From: Proteus penneri
GTDB taxonomy: Bacteria; Pseudomonadota; Gammaproteobacteria; Enterobacterales; Enterobacteriaceae
Direction of reading: 5' to 3'
Assembly (NCBI RefSeq): GCF_003144535.1
Contig: NZ_PHFJ01000010.1
Span: 1 to 64,000 of the forward strand
Length of the DNA stretch: 64,000 nucleotides
A model generated the notes under the pieces. That model was not told where the DNA came from. It made no database searches and worked only from the letters and a program-made list of their open reading frames with translations. Positions 41,350 through 49,140 of the stretch are shown here, piece after piece (within the stretch, counting starts at the first letter, position 1; every line of letters begins with the position of its first letter). Position numbers and translations under genes: made by a program.

Positions 41350-42636
41350 ATGAACATTAAAAGAAAAATCCTTATAAAAGTAAAACACATTGATTATGAT
41401 AATAAAAATCTGTTATTTTCTAATTTTCATAAAAAATATTATCCCTTTTTAACTAATATATCTTTAGTTCCAATAATGTCCTCTGCTCATCAATTACCTC
41501 CAAAAAATTATATTGATTCTATTTCAATAAATTTTAATGATCTAAATAAATATTATTACCTTAATTTGCCAGAGAGTAATCATTATTCTTTAGATGAAAT
41601 GATTAAAGTATTACAACAACACCCTGATATCGAATATGTACAAACGATACCGATACAGCCTATTGAACCTCCTAATATTACGCCTGATTTTACTCAATAT
41701 CAGCAATACCTAAATATGCCAGAAAAAACGATAAATATTAATAAAATTAATGGATTGGGGATTTCTGAAGCATGGAAACAAGAAGCTTATGGACAAGGGA
41801 TACAAGTCGCTGATATTGAGTGGGATTTCAATCTTTCTCATCATGATTTATCAACGGATAATATTACACCATTACTCCCTTTTAATGAAAAAACCAGTCA
41901 GGCTGATCACGGTACTGCGGTTGCAGGATTAATAATGGGAAAAAAAGATGGTAAAGGGATCACAGGGCTCGCTTATAAATTAGATATGTTTTATGCCATC
42001 TCTGAATTAACTTGTGGGCGCATTGATGCGATTATTGCCAGTAAACGCATATTACATGCGGGCGATATCGTTTTATATGAAATGCAAACCATCTGTGAGC
42101 ACCAAGCTTACGTACCCGCTGACTATGAAATGCATATTTGGGAAGCGACTCGCGCATTAACAGATGCTGGGATCATTGTGATTATGGCGGCTGGTAATGG
42201 AGGGGTAGATTTAGATTTACCTGCTTATGAAAGTTATCGACAACGTCATGATAATAATTCAATACGTGTTGGTGCGGGTTCACCCTATACATTAAATCGA
42301 TTGCCTTTCTCAACGCATGGTTCACCTATTCATGTACAAGCGTGGGGAGAAGATGTTGCAACGGCTGGTTATGGTGATCTGTTTAGAAGTGATGATAACC
42401 ATACTTATACGGCTAATTTTAGTGGTACATCGTCAGCTAGTGCTTTAGTTGCAGGAGCTGCAGCGGTGATCCAATCTTGGTATAAAGACCATACAAACAG
42501 TGTGTTAACGCCGATACAAATGCGTGACTTATTAATTAGAACAGGTACGTTTCCACTGTTAAATGATAAAATTGGCCCTTTACCCAATGTGAATAACGCA
42601 ATTTTGTATTTAAAAAAATTAATAAAACGTCATTAA
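41350..42636 (+). CDS. Subtilisin-like serine protease (S8) without signal peptide
   Basis: A predicted protease of 428 residues. The catalytic triad is complete: Asp in QVADIEWDFNLSH (about 155), His in ADHGTAVAGLI (about 187), Ser in NFSGTSSASALVAGAA (about 361). The oxyanion Asn is in MAAGNGG (about 283). The first 130 residues resemble an inhibitor-like or substrate-binding propeptide region but contain no Sec signal or membrane segment, starting MNIKRKILIKVKHIDYDN. AGAGGAG precedes the ATG; an in-frame TTG two codons earlier is less likely. No immunity or secretion partner is adjacent. Whether it acts inside the cell or is exported otherwise cannot be told from sequence. Confidence 0.85.
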   Translation: MNIKRKILIKVKHIDYDNKNLLFSNFHKKYYPFLTNISLVPIMSSAHQLPPKNYIDSISINFNDLNKYYYLNLPESNHYSLDEMIKVLQQHPDIEYVQTIPIQPIEPPNITPDFTQYQQYLNMPEKTININKINGLGISEAWKQEAYGQGIQVADIEWDFNLSHHDLSTDNITPLLPFNEKTSQADHGTAVAGLIMGKKDGKGITGLAYKLDMFYAISELTCGRIDAIIASKRILHAGDIVLYEMQTICEHQAYVPADYEMHIWEATRALTDAGIIVIMAAGNGGVDLDLPAYESYRQRHDNNSIRVGAGSPYTLNRLPFSTHGSPIHVQAWGEDVATAGYGDLFRSDDNHTYTANFSGTSSASALVAGAAAVIQSWYKDHTNSVLTPIQMRDLLIRTGTFPLLNDKIGPLPNVNNAILYLKKLIKRH

Positions 42637-42658
42637 GTAAAATGGCATCCATTCCTTT

Positions 42659-42690
42659 AACACCTCCAAAATATTAGGAGGTGTTATTTC
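42659..42690 (+). terminator. Terminator after the subtilase gene
   Basis: A 9-bp stem, AACACCTCC and GGAGGTGTT around a 9-base loop, then ATTTCAATTTTAT. Confidence 0.78.
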
Positions 42691-42968
42691 AATTTTATCT
42701 ATATGATATATAAAGTTTTTATCATCATGATAAGATGAAAATATAAAAAGAAGCGTAATTTAATTAACTTTTTGTATGAATAACGATACAAAAAAATAGT
42801 ACTGCAAATAAATGAGCTAATAAGTATTTATAGGAAAATAAGGCGATTAGACAACTTCTAGGCGAAATTTTATTTAATCATAAACTTAATTGGTTTTTGC
42901 TATTTATATAAATTAATAGTATTTTGATTTTATTGTGTTTTTATCATAAATCCTAAAGAGCATAGTTT
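42691..42968 (+). promoter_or_regulatory. AT-rich region upstream of the pot leader
   Basis: About 280 bases of strongly AT-rich noncoding DNA that should hold the pot promoter. No specific operator is recognised. Composition shifts to clearly higher GC from about 43020, inside the small ORFs ahead of potA. Confidence 0.4.
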
Positions 42969-43106
42969 ATGATGAAAAACTTAAATATGAATAGTTTTTC
43001 ATTGTTTAAGCACCTTTTTGCTTTCAATTTCACGTCACTGCGTTTATCATTTTCCGCTTGTACTATACATACGGCGTCGCTGGTTTTGGGCTTCTGTGGA
43101 GCATAA
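42969..43106 (+). CDS. Candidate leader ORF 1 upstream of potA
   Basis: An ATG preceded by AAAGAG opens 45 codons (MMKNLNMNSFSLFKHLFAFN to TASLVLGFCGA), ending in TAA. The stop overlaps the next ATG as TAATG. The peptide is rich in Phe, Leu and Ser and is not recognised. The last codons cover the 5' arm of a hairpin GGAGCA-TAA-TGCTCC (43098-43112) that would hide the next start region. A ribosome finishing this ORF would open it. Expression is not demonstrated; the evidence is the overlap pattern and the position. Confidence 0.45.
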   Translation: MMKNLNMNSFSLFKHLFAFNFTSLRLSFSACTIHTASLVLGFCGA

Positions 43107-43186
43107 TGCTCCGGCAGCTCACACAGTCTTTTCCAGTGGCGGTTCTATCTGCATTATTCTTCGGGATAGAGTATTACCTTAAATGA
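43106..43186 (+). CDS. Candidate leader ORF 2 overlapping potA
   Basis: 26 codons, [20 protein letters not shown] ending in EYYLK, with TGA overlapping the potA ATG as ATGA. GGAG lies four bases before its ATG but is paired in the hairpin at 43098-43112. Within it, TCTATC (43144-43149) can pair with GATAGA (43165-43170), which overlaps the only purine-rich stretch before potA. Translation of this ORF should therefore free the potA start. This is translational coupling inferred from sequence. Confidence 0.5.
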   Translation: MLRQLTQSFPVAVLSALFFGIEYYLK

Positions 43187-44298
43187 CTGAGAAAACATCT
43201 CTGATACCAGTTGTCGAATTAAAATCCTTAAGTAAAGGTTTCGACGGAAAACAAATTATTTCCCGCCTCGATCTCACTATCAACCATGGCGAGTTTTTAA
43301 CCATCCTTGGTCCTTCGGGCTGTGGTAAGACGACGGTTTTGCGCTTAATTGCGGGTTTAGAAGACGTTGACGATGGGCAAATAATTCTTGATGGGCAAGA
43401 TATTACGGATATCCCAGCGGAACAACGTTTTGTAAATACGGTTTTCCAAAGTTACGCACTTTTCCCTCATATGACTGTTTTTGAAAACGTCGCATTTGGT
43501 CTTCGCATGCAAAAAACGCCTGCTGAAGAGATTAATGTTCGCGTTGAAGAAGCCTTGCGTATGGTGCAACTTGAAGATTTCGCCCAACGTCGCCCTGCAC
43601 ACCTTTCAGGTGGACAACAGCAACGTGTTGCGATTGCGCGTGCTGTTGTAAATAAACCAAAGGTCTTATTGCTTGATGAATCATTATCTGCACTGGATTA
43701 CAAATTACGTAAACAGATGCAAAATGAATTAAAAGCCTTACAACGTAAATTAGGAATAACCTTTATTTTCGTGACTCATGACCAAGAAGAGGCGCTGACT
43801 ATGTCAGACCGGATCGTGGTGATGCGTGAAGGGCGTATTGAGCAAGATGGAACACCGCGTGAAATTTATGAAGAGCCAACAAACCTGTTTGTTGCGCAAT
43901 TTATAGGTGAAATTAATATCTTTGATGCACGTGTACTCCATCGTATTGATGAAACGCGTATTCGTACTGATGTTGAAGGTCATGAATGTGATATTTATAC
44001 CACATTACCAGTGACACAAAACCAGCACCTCAAAGTATTACTTCGACCTGAAGATCTCCGGGTTGAAGAAATTCACGATCTTGAAAATCTTCCTGGTCTG
44101 ATTGGTTATGTTCGTGAACGTAACTATAAAGGCATGACGCTAGATTCTGTTGTTGAAATGGAAAATGGCAAGGTAGTGATGGTTAGTGAATTCTTTAATG
44201 AAGATGATCCAGATGTTGATCACTCGTTAGACCAAAAAATTGCAGTGACTTGGGTTGAAAGCTGGGAGGTCGTGCTGGCAGATGAAGAAAACACGTAA
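43183..44298 (+). CDS. potA: Spermidine/putrescine ABC transporter ATPase
   Basis: Cytoplasmic ATPase of the polyamine importer PotABCD. The 371 residues compare with 378 in E. coli. The N-terminal ABC domain has Walker [14 protein letters not shown] (about 42), signature [14 protein letters not shown], Walker [13 protein letters not shown] and switch His in [13 protein letters not shown]. The C-terminal regulatory TOBE-type domain runs from about 245. No strong ribosome binding site precedes the ATG other than GATAGAG, 11 bases away, which fits coupling to the overlapping small ORF. It overlaps potB by 17 bases. Confidence 0.96.
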   Translation: MTEKTSLIPVVELKSLSKGFDGKQIISRLDLTINHGEFLTILGPSGCGKTTVLRLIAGLEDVDDGQIILDGQDITDIPAEQRFVNTVFQSYALFPHMTVFENVAFGLRMQKTPAEEINVRVEEALRMVQLEDFAQRRPAHLSGGQQQRVAIARAVVNKPKVLLLDESLSALDYKLRKQMQNELKALQRKLGITFIFVTHDQEEALTMSDRIVVMREGRIEQDGTPREIYEEPTNLFVAQFIGEINIFDARVLHRIDETRIRTDVEGHECDIYTTLPVTQNQHLKVLLRPEDLRVEEIHDLENLPGLIGYVRERNYKGMTLDSVVEMENGKVVMVSEFFNEDDPDVDHSLDQKIAVTWVESWEVVLADEENT

Positions 44299-45142
44299 AC
44301 TATTTCAAAACATCGTAATTACTGGTGTTGTGGGTTGGTTGATGGTGTTCGTCTTCTTGCCGAATATCATGATCATTGCGACCAGTTTTTTAACGCGTGA
44401 TGATGCTAACCTTGTCGAGATGGTCTTTACACTCGATAACTATTATCGCTTATTTGATCCTATGTATGCAGAAGTATTACTGCATTCAATCAATATGGCG
44501 GCGGTAGCAACATTAGCGTGTTTATTATTAGGTTATCCTTTTGCTTATTTCCTTGCAAAAATGCCTAAGAAAATACAGCCATTAATGTTGTTTTTATTGA
44601 TTGTACCTTTTTGGACAAACTCCCTTATTCGTATTTATGGATTAAAGATATTCCTAAGTACAAAAGGTTATTTTAACGAATTTCTGTTGTGGGTTGGACT
44701 TATTGATAAACCACTCAGGATTATTTATACCCCAGAAGCCGTTGTACTGGGGCTGGTTTATATTTTGCTACCTTTTATGGTATTACCGTTATATTCCAGC
44801 ATTGAAAAGTTAGATAAATCTTGTTTAGAAGCAGCGCGCGATTTAGGTGCCAATAAATTTCAAACCTTTATTCGTATTATTATTCCATTAACAATGCCAG
44901 GCATTATTGCGGGTTGTTTACTCGTGATGTTACCTGCTATGGGGTTATTCTTTGTCGCTGATTTAATGGGGGGCGCGAAGAATTTACTAATTGGTAACGT
45001 AATAAAAAGCCAATTCTTAAATATTCGTGACTGGCCTTTTGGGGCGGCAACCAGTATTTGCTTAACATTGGTGATGGGATTAATGCTGTTTGTGTATTAC
45101 CGAGCCGTGAAGCTACTGCATAAGAAGGTAGAAATAGAATGA
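44282..45142 (+). CDS. potB: Spermidine/putrescine ABC transporter permease
   Basis: First membrane channel subunit of PotABCD. Starting at [20 protein letters not shown] inside the end of potA it has 286 residues with about six membrane segments. The inner-membrane ATPase-contact loop is [20 protein letters not shown]. The frame opens nine codons earlier, but E. coli PotB starts as chosen here. It overlaps potC by four bases (ATGA). Confidence 0.95.
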   Translation: MKKTRKLFQNIVITGVVGWLMVFVFLPNIMIIATSFLTRDDANLVEMVFTLDNYYRLFDPMYAEVLLHSINMAAVATLACLLLGYPFAYFLAKMPKKIQPLMLFLLIVPFWTNSLIRIYGLKIFLSTKGYFNEFLLWVGLIDKPLRIIYTPEAVVLGLVYILLPFMVLPLYSSIEKLDKSCLEAARDLGANKFQTFIRIIIPLTMPGIIAGCLLVMLPAMGLFFVADLMGGAKNLLIGNVIKSQFLNIRDWPFGAATSICLTLVMGLMLFVYYRAVKLLHKKVEIE

Positions 45143-45918
45143 TAGGACGGTTATTGCGTGGTGGATTTATGTCCATTATTTACGCGTATCTTTATATCCC
45201 GATTATCATTCTGATAGTTAACTCTTTTAACTCATCGCGTTTCGGGATTAATTGGAAAGGATTTACCACAGATTGGTACGCCATTTTATTTAATAATGAC
45301 AGTCTGCTTCAAGCGGCTGGGCATTCATTAACGATGGCGGTCACGTCTGCGACATTTGCGACATTAATTGGCTCATTAGCAGCGGTTGCACTCTATCGCT
45401 ACCGTTTTCGTGGCAAAAAATTTGTCGGTGGTATGTTGTTTGTTGTCATGATGTCACCTGATATTGTGATGGCAATTTCATTGCTTGTGCTGTTTATGAT
45501 CCTAGGTGTTTCATTGGGATTTTGGTCGCTTTTATTTTCACATATTACATTTTGCCTACCTTTTGTTGTAGTAACGGTGTACTCACGATTAAGTGGATTT
45601 GATGTGAAAATGTTAGAGGCAGCCAAAGATTTAGGTGCGGGTGAATTTACTATTTTACGTAAAATCATTATGCCCTTAGCCATGCCAGCAGTGGCTTCAG
45701 GTTGGTTATTAAGCTTTACGTTATCCATGGATGACGTGGTGGTTTCTTCTTTTGTGACGGGACCAAGCTATGAGATTTTACCACTGAAAATTTACTCAAT
45801 GGTGAAAGTTGGGGTTTCACCTGAGGTGAATGCGCTTGCAACCATCCTCTTAGGTCTATCCTTAGTATTAGTGTTAATTAGTCAGTTGATCTTAAAAGAC
45901 CGAACTGGCAAAGCGTAA
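45139..45918 (+). CDS. potC: Spermidine/putrescine ABC transporter permease
   Basis: Second channel subunit, 259 residues (E. coli 264), about six membrane segments. The contact loop is EAAKDLGAGEFTILRKIIMP and SMDDVVVSSFVTGP is conserved. The ATGA overlap with potB implies translational coupling. It ends 114 bases before potD, with an intrinsic terminator in the gap. In E. coli, as I recall, potC and potD are essentially contiguous. Confidence 0.95.
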   Translation: MIGRLLRGGFMSIIYAYLYIPIIILIVNSFNSSRFGINWKGFTTDWYAILFNNDSLLQAAGHSLTMAVTSATFATLIGSLAAVALYRYRFRGKKFVGGMLFVVMMSPDIVMAISLLVLFMILGVSLGFWSLLFSHITFCLPFVVVTVYSRLSGFDVKMLEAAKDLGAGEFTILRKIIMPLAMPAVASGWLLSFTLSMDDVVVSSFVTGPSYEILPLKIYSMVKVGVSPEVNALATILLGLSLVLVLISQLILKDRTGKA

Positions 45919-45929
45919 TGACATGTATT

Positions 45930-45952
45930 AGTGCGAGTTTCTCGCACTTTTT
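45930..45952 (+). terminator. Intrinsic terminator between potC and potD
   Basis: A perfect 8-bp stem AGTGCGAG-TTT-CTCGCACT is followed by TTTT. It should end a fraction of the transcripts before potD. Confidence 0.8.
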
Positions 45953-46032
45953 GGGGTCTTAATGACCAATCTGTTGGAGGTAGGCTAGCTGCCTATTTGA
46001 TATTAACGCATCAACCACTGAAGGAAACATAA

Positions 46033-47076
46033 ATGAAAAAGTGGTCCTCTGTACTTGCTGCCAGTGTAATGGCATTAAGTATCGGCACAGCATCGGCTGA
46101 TGATGGTAAGACATTATATTTCTACAACTGGACGGAGTATGTGCCGCCTGGTTTGCTTGAACAGTTTACGAAAGAAACTGGGATTAAGGTGATTTATTCC
46201 ACCTATGAATCCAATGAAAGCATGTATACCAAGTTAAAGACCTATAAAGAAGGTGCATATGATTTGGTGGTTCCTTCTACTTATTTTATTTCTAAAATGA
46301 GTCATGAAGGCATGCTACAAAAAATCGATAAATCAAAATTAACTCATTTTGATAATCTCGATCCTAGTTTATTACATAAATCATTCGACCCAGAAAATGA
46401 TTACTCAATCCCTTATATTTGGGGAGCGACAGCTATTGGTATTAATAGCGATGAAGTTGATGTGAGTAGCATTACTTCATGGGCAGATTTATGGAAACCT
46501 GAATATAAAGATAGCCTGTTATTAACCGATGATGCCCGTGAAGTGTTCCAAATGGCATTATTGAAATTAGGTTATTCGGGCAATACAACTGATCCTAAAC
46601 AGATTGAAGAAGCCTATAAAGAGCTACAAAAGTTGATGCCAAATGTATTAGCATTCAATTCAGATAACCCCGCTAACCCTTATATGCAAGGGGAAGTTAA
46701 TTTAGGGATGATTTGGAATGGCTCGGCATTTATTGCTCGTGATGCTGGCGCCCCGATTGAAATGGTGTGGCCAAAAGAAGGGGGTATTTTCTGGATGGAT
46801 AGCTTAGCGATACCTGCTAATGCTAAGAATGTCGAAGGTGCTCATAAACTTATCGACTTCTTATTACGTCCAGAAATAGCCGCCAAAGTTGCAGAGAATA
46901 TTGGTTATCCAACACCAAACCTTGCCGCACAAAAATTACTACCAAATGTGATCACTAAAGATAATTCTCTTTATCCAACAGAAGAGATTATTAACAAAGG
47001 CGAATGGCAAAATGATGTGGGTGATGCAACTGTATTATACGAAAGCTATTACCAAAAATTAAAAGCCGGACGCTAA
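46033..47076 (+). CDS. potD: Spermidine/putrescine-binding periplasmic protein
   Basis: Periplasmic receptor of the polyamine importer. The 347 residues compare with 348 in E. coli. The signal peptide is MKKWSSVLAASVMALSIGTA with cleavage after ASA. Mature sequence begins DDGKTLYFYNWTEYVPPGLL, the usual start, and polyamine-contact residues lie in STYESNESMYTKL, DLVVPSTYF and WNGSAFIA. A good GAAGGAA ribosome binding site precedes it. It lies beyond a terminator from potC, so it may also have its own promoter in the gap. Confidence 0.96.
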   Translation: MKKWSSVLAASVMALSIGTASADDGKTLYFYNWTEYVPPGLLEQFTKETGIKVIYSTYESNESMYTKLKTYKEGAYDLVVPSTYFISKMSHEGMLQKIDKSKLTHFDNLDPSLLHKSFDPENDYSIPYIWGATAIGINSDEVDVSSITSWADLWKPEYKDSLLLTDDAREVFQMALLKLGYSGNTTDPKQIEEAYKELQKLMPNVLAFNSDNPANPYMQGEVNLGMIWNGSAFIARDAGAPIEMVWPKEGGIFWMDSLAIPANAKNVEGAHKLIDFLLRPEIAAKVAENIGYPTPNLAAQKLLPNVITKDNSLYPTEEIINKGEWQNDVGDATVLYESYYQKLKAGR

Positions 47077-47096
47077 TTACCTTTAATTTTTACCCT

Positions 47097-47123
47097 AAAG
47101 CCACCGTTAAGGTGGCTTTTTTA
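47097..47123 (+). terminator. Terminator after potD
   Basis: A 9-bp stem AAAGCCACC-GTTAA-GGTGGCTTT is followed by TTT. Confidence 0.9.
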
Positions 47124-47211
47124 TAATAGAAAAGAATACATATTTATTTAATTAAAAATAAAGAGAAGTAAAAGATAGCCAGTAATGAGAAAAAGAGTAA
47201 ATAGATTACGT

Positions 47212-47523
47212 TCAATTAAAATCATTCTTAATACAGCTTTCGGCAATTAACCGATTGTTTTTTTCTTGAGTTTTTCTTCGTTGTTCAATACTTGAAATAT
47301 GATTACTTTGTAAGAAGTAACTAATATGAACATCAAATTTCTCAGAGATACGATAAATTAATTCGATACTGATCCTATTTGTTCCTCGTTCATAACGAGA
47401 AAGCTGTTGCTGGCTTATCTCTAATTCTTTAGCGAATAAAGTACCTGAATATTTTAATTTTTTTCGTAAATGGCGTATTCGCTGACCTATACGAAAATTA
47501 ATGGTTTTGCTGTTATCTATCAT
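47212..47523 (-). CDS. atfJ: MrpJ-type fimbrial operon regulator (XRE family)
   Basis: Helix-turn-helix protein of 103 residues with the motif LEISQQQLSRYERGTNRIS (about 34-53), the hallmark of the MrpJ paralogues that end many Proteus fimbrial operons. Members of this group repress flagellar genes so that adhering cells stop swarming. It is the last gene of the fimbrial operon, 25 bases after the adhesin-like subunit. The name atfJ rests on operon architecture (atfABCDEJ), not on a sequence comparison I could run. AAGG lies before the ATG. Confidence 0.78.
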   Translation of the reverse strand: MIDNSKTINFRIGQRIRHLRKKLKYSGTLFAKELEISQQQLSRYERGTNRISIELIYRISEKFDVHISYFLQSNHISSIEQRRKTQEKNNRLIAESCIKNDFN

Positions 47524-47548
47524 TTATCAGCCTTAAAAATTCAAATCA

Positions 47549-48622
47549 TCATTGATAAGAAAAAGTCAGACTGGCCAACCCGTTTGCTTTACCAGGTTTT
47601 AGTGTTCCAGTCGTGATATACCGAGTTGACAGGTTTAATGTGTAGTTTTCGTTATTAGATGTTGTTATATGAAGTAAACGTTGGTTAGGTTGTCCCGTTG
47701 CACTAATGTCAGGTCCATAAGTTACGGGGGTAGGGGTATCATTAAAGAAAAATTGAATACCAATACCTGATGCATCTGAATCTGATGTTAAGGTGAGAAT
47801 ATCCGTATTATTAGAATAGGTAGATTGATCGGTCATACTGGCGTACAAGTGAACATTGGTATCACAAGTCACTGAAATGGGCTTTGTTTGTATTTTTGAA
47901 GTTGAACCAACAGCACTCATCTCTCTCATTGAAATATCACCTAACTCATAGGTTAGGTTTTTGGTATTGACTGTGCAGCCACGAGCTTTAATGGTGATTG
48001 TTACAGGATTTATCGCGACAAGTGAGGTGTTATTTCCTTTATGAGCACCGCCGTACTCAGACCAAGTATTGGCAATTACGGTGTAAGGAATATTATAAAC
48101 GCCAGTTTCTAAGTGTTCGTCAGTAACGACAAAGACAACTTTTGCTTTTAATGAGACGCGGTCTACGCCTTTGTTTACTGTTGAGCCTGCTGCGGGATAA
48201 ATAATCGTTGCACTTGAGCCTGTGCCGACATCAATAGGCACATAAGAAACATTGTCATTATTATCTTTTAACCCAAAGGCATAACCAATACCTTTTACGC
48301 CAGCAAGAGCATACACAGGATATCGATTACTGCCTTCATAATAGTAGATCCCACTTATTTTTGAACCTAATGCATTGGCATAGAGTGTTTCAACCCAACA
48401 TTTTTGTAGGAATTTGTTCTCACATTTGAAACCATTATAAACAGATGTTTCCCCAATCCATGTTGAAGTGATTGGCGTACCGGCTGGCGTTCCATCAGCA
48501 GCACCATCAAAACTCATAGGTACAGGTGATACAATAAGAGGATCTGCCACTGCCCATACCCTTTTCTCAGGGATAAACACTAAAAAAACCAGTAATGATA
48601 AGAAAGAAAGGAAATATTTCAT
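47549..48622 (-). CDS. atfE: Fimbrial tip adhesin-like subunit
   Basis: A 357-residue secreted subunit, about twice the length of a pilin, as expected for a two-domain adhesin. It has a signal peptide (MKYFLSFLSLLVFLVFIPEK, cleavage near VWA) and an N-terminal domain to about 210 with a Cys pair (GFKCENKFLQKCWVE). The C-terminal pilin domain runs from ARGCTVNTKNLTYELGDIS to TFSYQ. Receptor unknown. The ATG overlaps the stop of the preceding subunit as TAATG, with GGAG upstream. The symbol is inferred from gene order. Confidence 0.75.
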   Translation of the reverse strand: MKYFLSFLSLLVFLVFIPEKRVWAVADPLIVSPVPMSFDGAADGTPAGTPITSTWIGETSVYNGFKCENKFLQKCWVETLYANALGSKISGIYYYEGSNRYPVYALAGVKGIGYAFGLKDNNDNVSYVPIDVGTGSSATIIYPAAGSTVNKGVDRVSLKAKVVFVVTDEHLETGVYNIPYTVIANTWSEYGGAHKGNNTSLVAINPVTITIKARGCTVNTKNLTYELGDISMREMSAVGSTSKIQTKPISVTCDTNVHLYASMTDQSTYSNNTDILTLTSDSDASGIGIQFFFNDTPTPVTYGPDISATGQPNQRLLHITTSNNENYTLNLSTRYITTGTLKPGKANGLASLTFSYQ

Positions 48623-49140
48623 TATTGGTACTCCAGTAAAAAAGTCGCAGTCGCATTAGCTTGCCCTGAACTAACAGGCAAATGTGTTGCGACGTAGCGG
48701 GCATAGAATTGCAAGGTATTATCTTGATTAGGCAATAACAGGTAAGATTGGCTTTTCTCATTGATGGCAATAGGTGTGCCTGATTTATCCATAAGTGCAA
48801 TAGCAATACCTTGAGCACCATCCTGATTAACTGCAAGTAATGTATTATCTGATGCAGAAGGCGTCCCTTTGAAGCTGACTTTCACGCCACTGGCTTCGGG
48901 TTGGCAATCTACCAACTTAATACTAAAAGGGATAATAGGTGTACGTTGTTGAGTAATTGTCGTTGAAGTGAAATCTTTAGTCGCAATATTACCTAGTTTC
49001 ACCGTAATTGTTTTTGAGTTGGTTTCTACTGTACAAGTGTTGCCGGTTACTCGGGCATTAATTTGAATCAAAGTATCATAAGTATTGCCTTTGCTTATAG
49101 AAAGTATCAATAAAGCCAAAACAAGCATTAATCTGCGCAT
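48622..49140 (-). CDS. atfD: Minor fimbrial subunit
   Basis: Pilin-family protein of 172 residues: signal peptide [18 protein letters not shown], early Cys in GNTCTVETNSK, second Cys in LVDCQPEASG, and a C-terminal donor-strand type end ATATFLLEYQ. AGGAG eight bases upstream supports the ATG at 49140 over an in-frame GTG three codons earlier. It overlaps the usher stop as TAATG and the adhesin start in the same way. Likely an adaptor near the fimbrial tip. The symbol is from gene order. Confidence 0.78.
   Translation of the reverse strand: MRRLMLVLALLILSISKGNTYDTLIQINARVTGNTCTVETNSKTITVKLGNIATKDFTSTTITQQRTPIIPFSIKLVDCQPEASGVKVSFKGTPSASDNTLLAVNQDGAQGIAIALMDKSGTPIAINEKSQSYLLLPNQDNTLQFYARYVATHLPVSSGQANATATFLLEYQ

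Noticed and set aside
42969-43106. Leader ORF 1 as a copy of the E. coli speF leader peptide
   Set aside because: No resemblance to the speFL sequence I remember, and the downstream gene is potA, not speF. Only the general idea of a polyamine-linked leader is kept.
45399-45728. 109-codon frame antisense to potC
   Set aside because: Antisense shadow of a conserved membrane protein gene.
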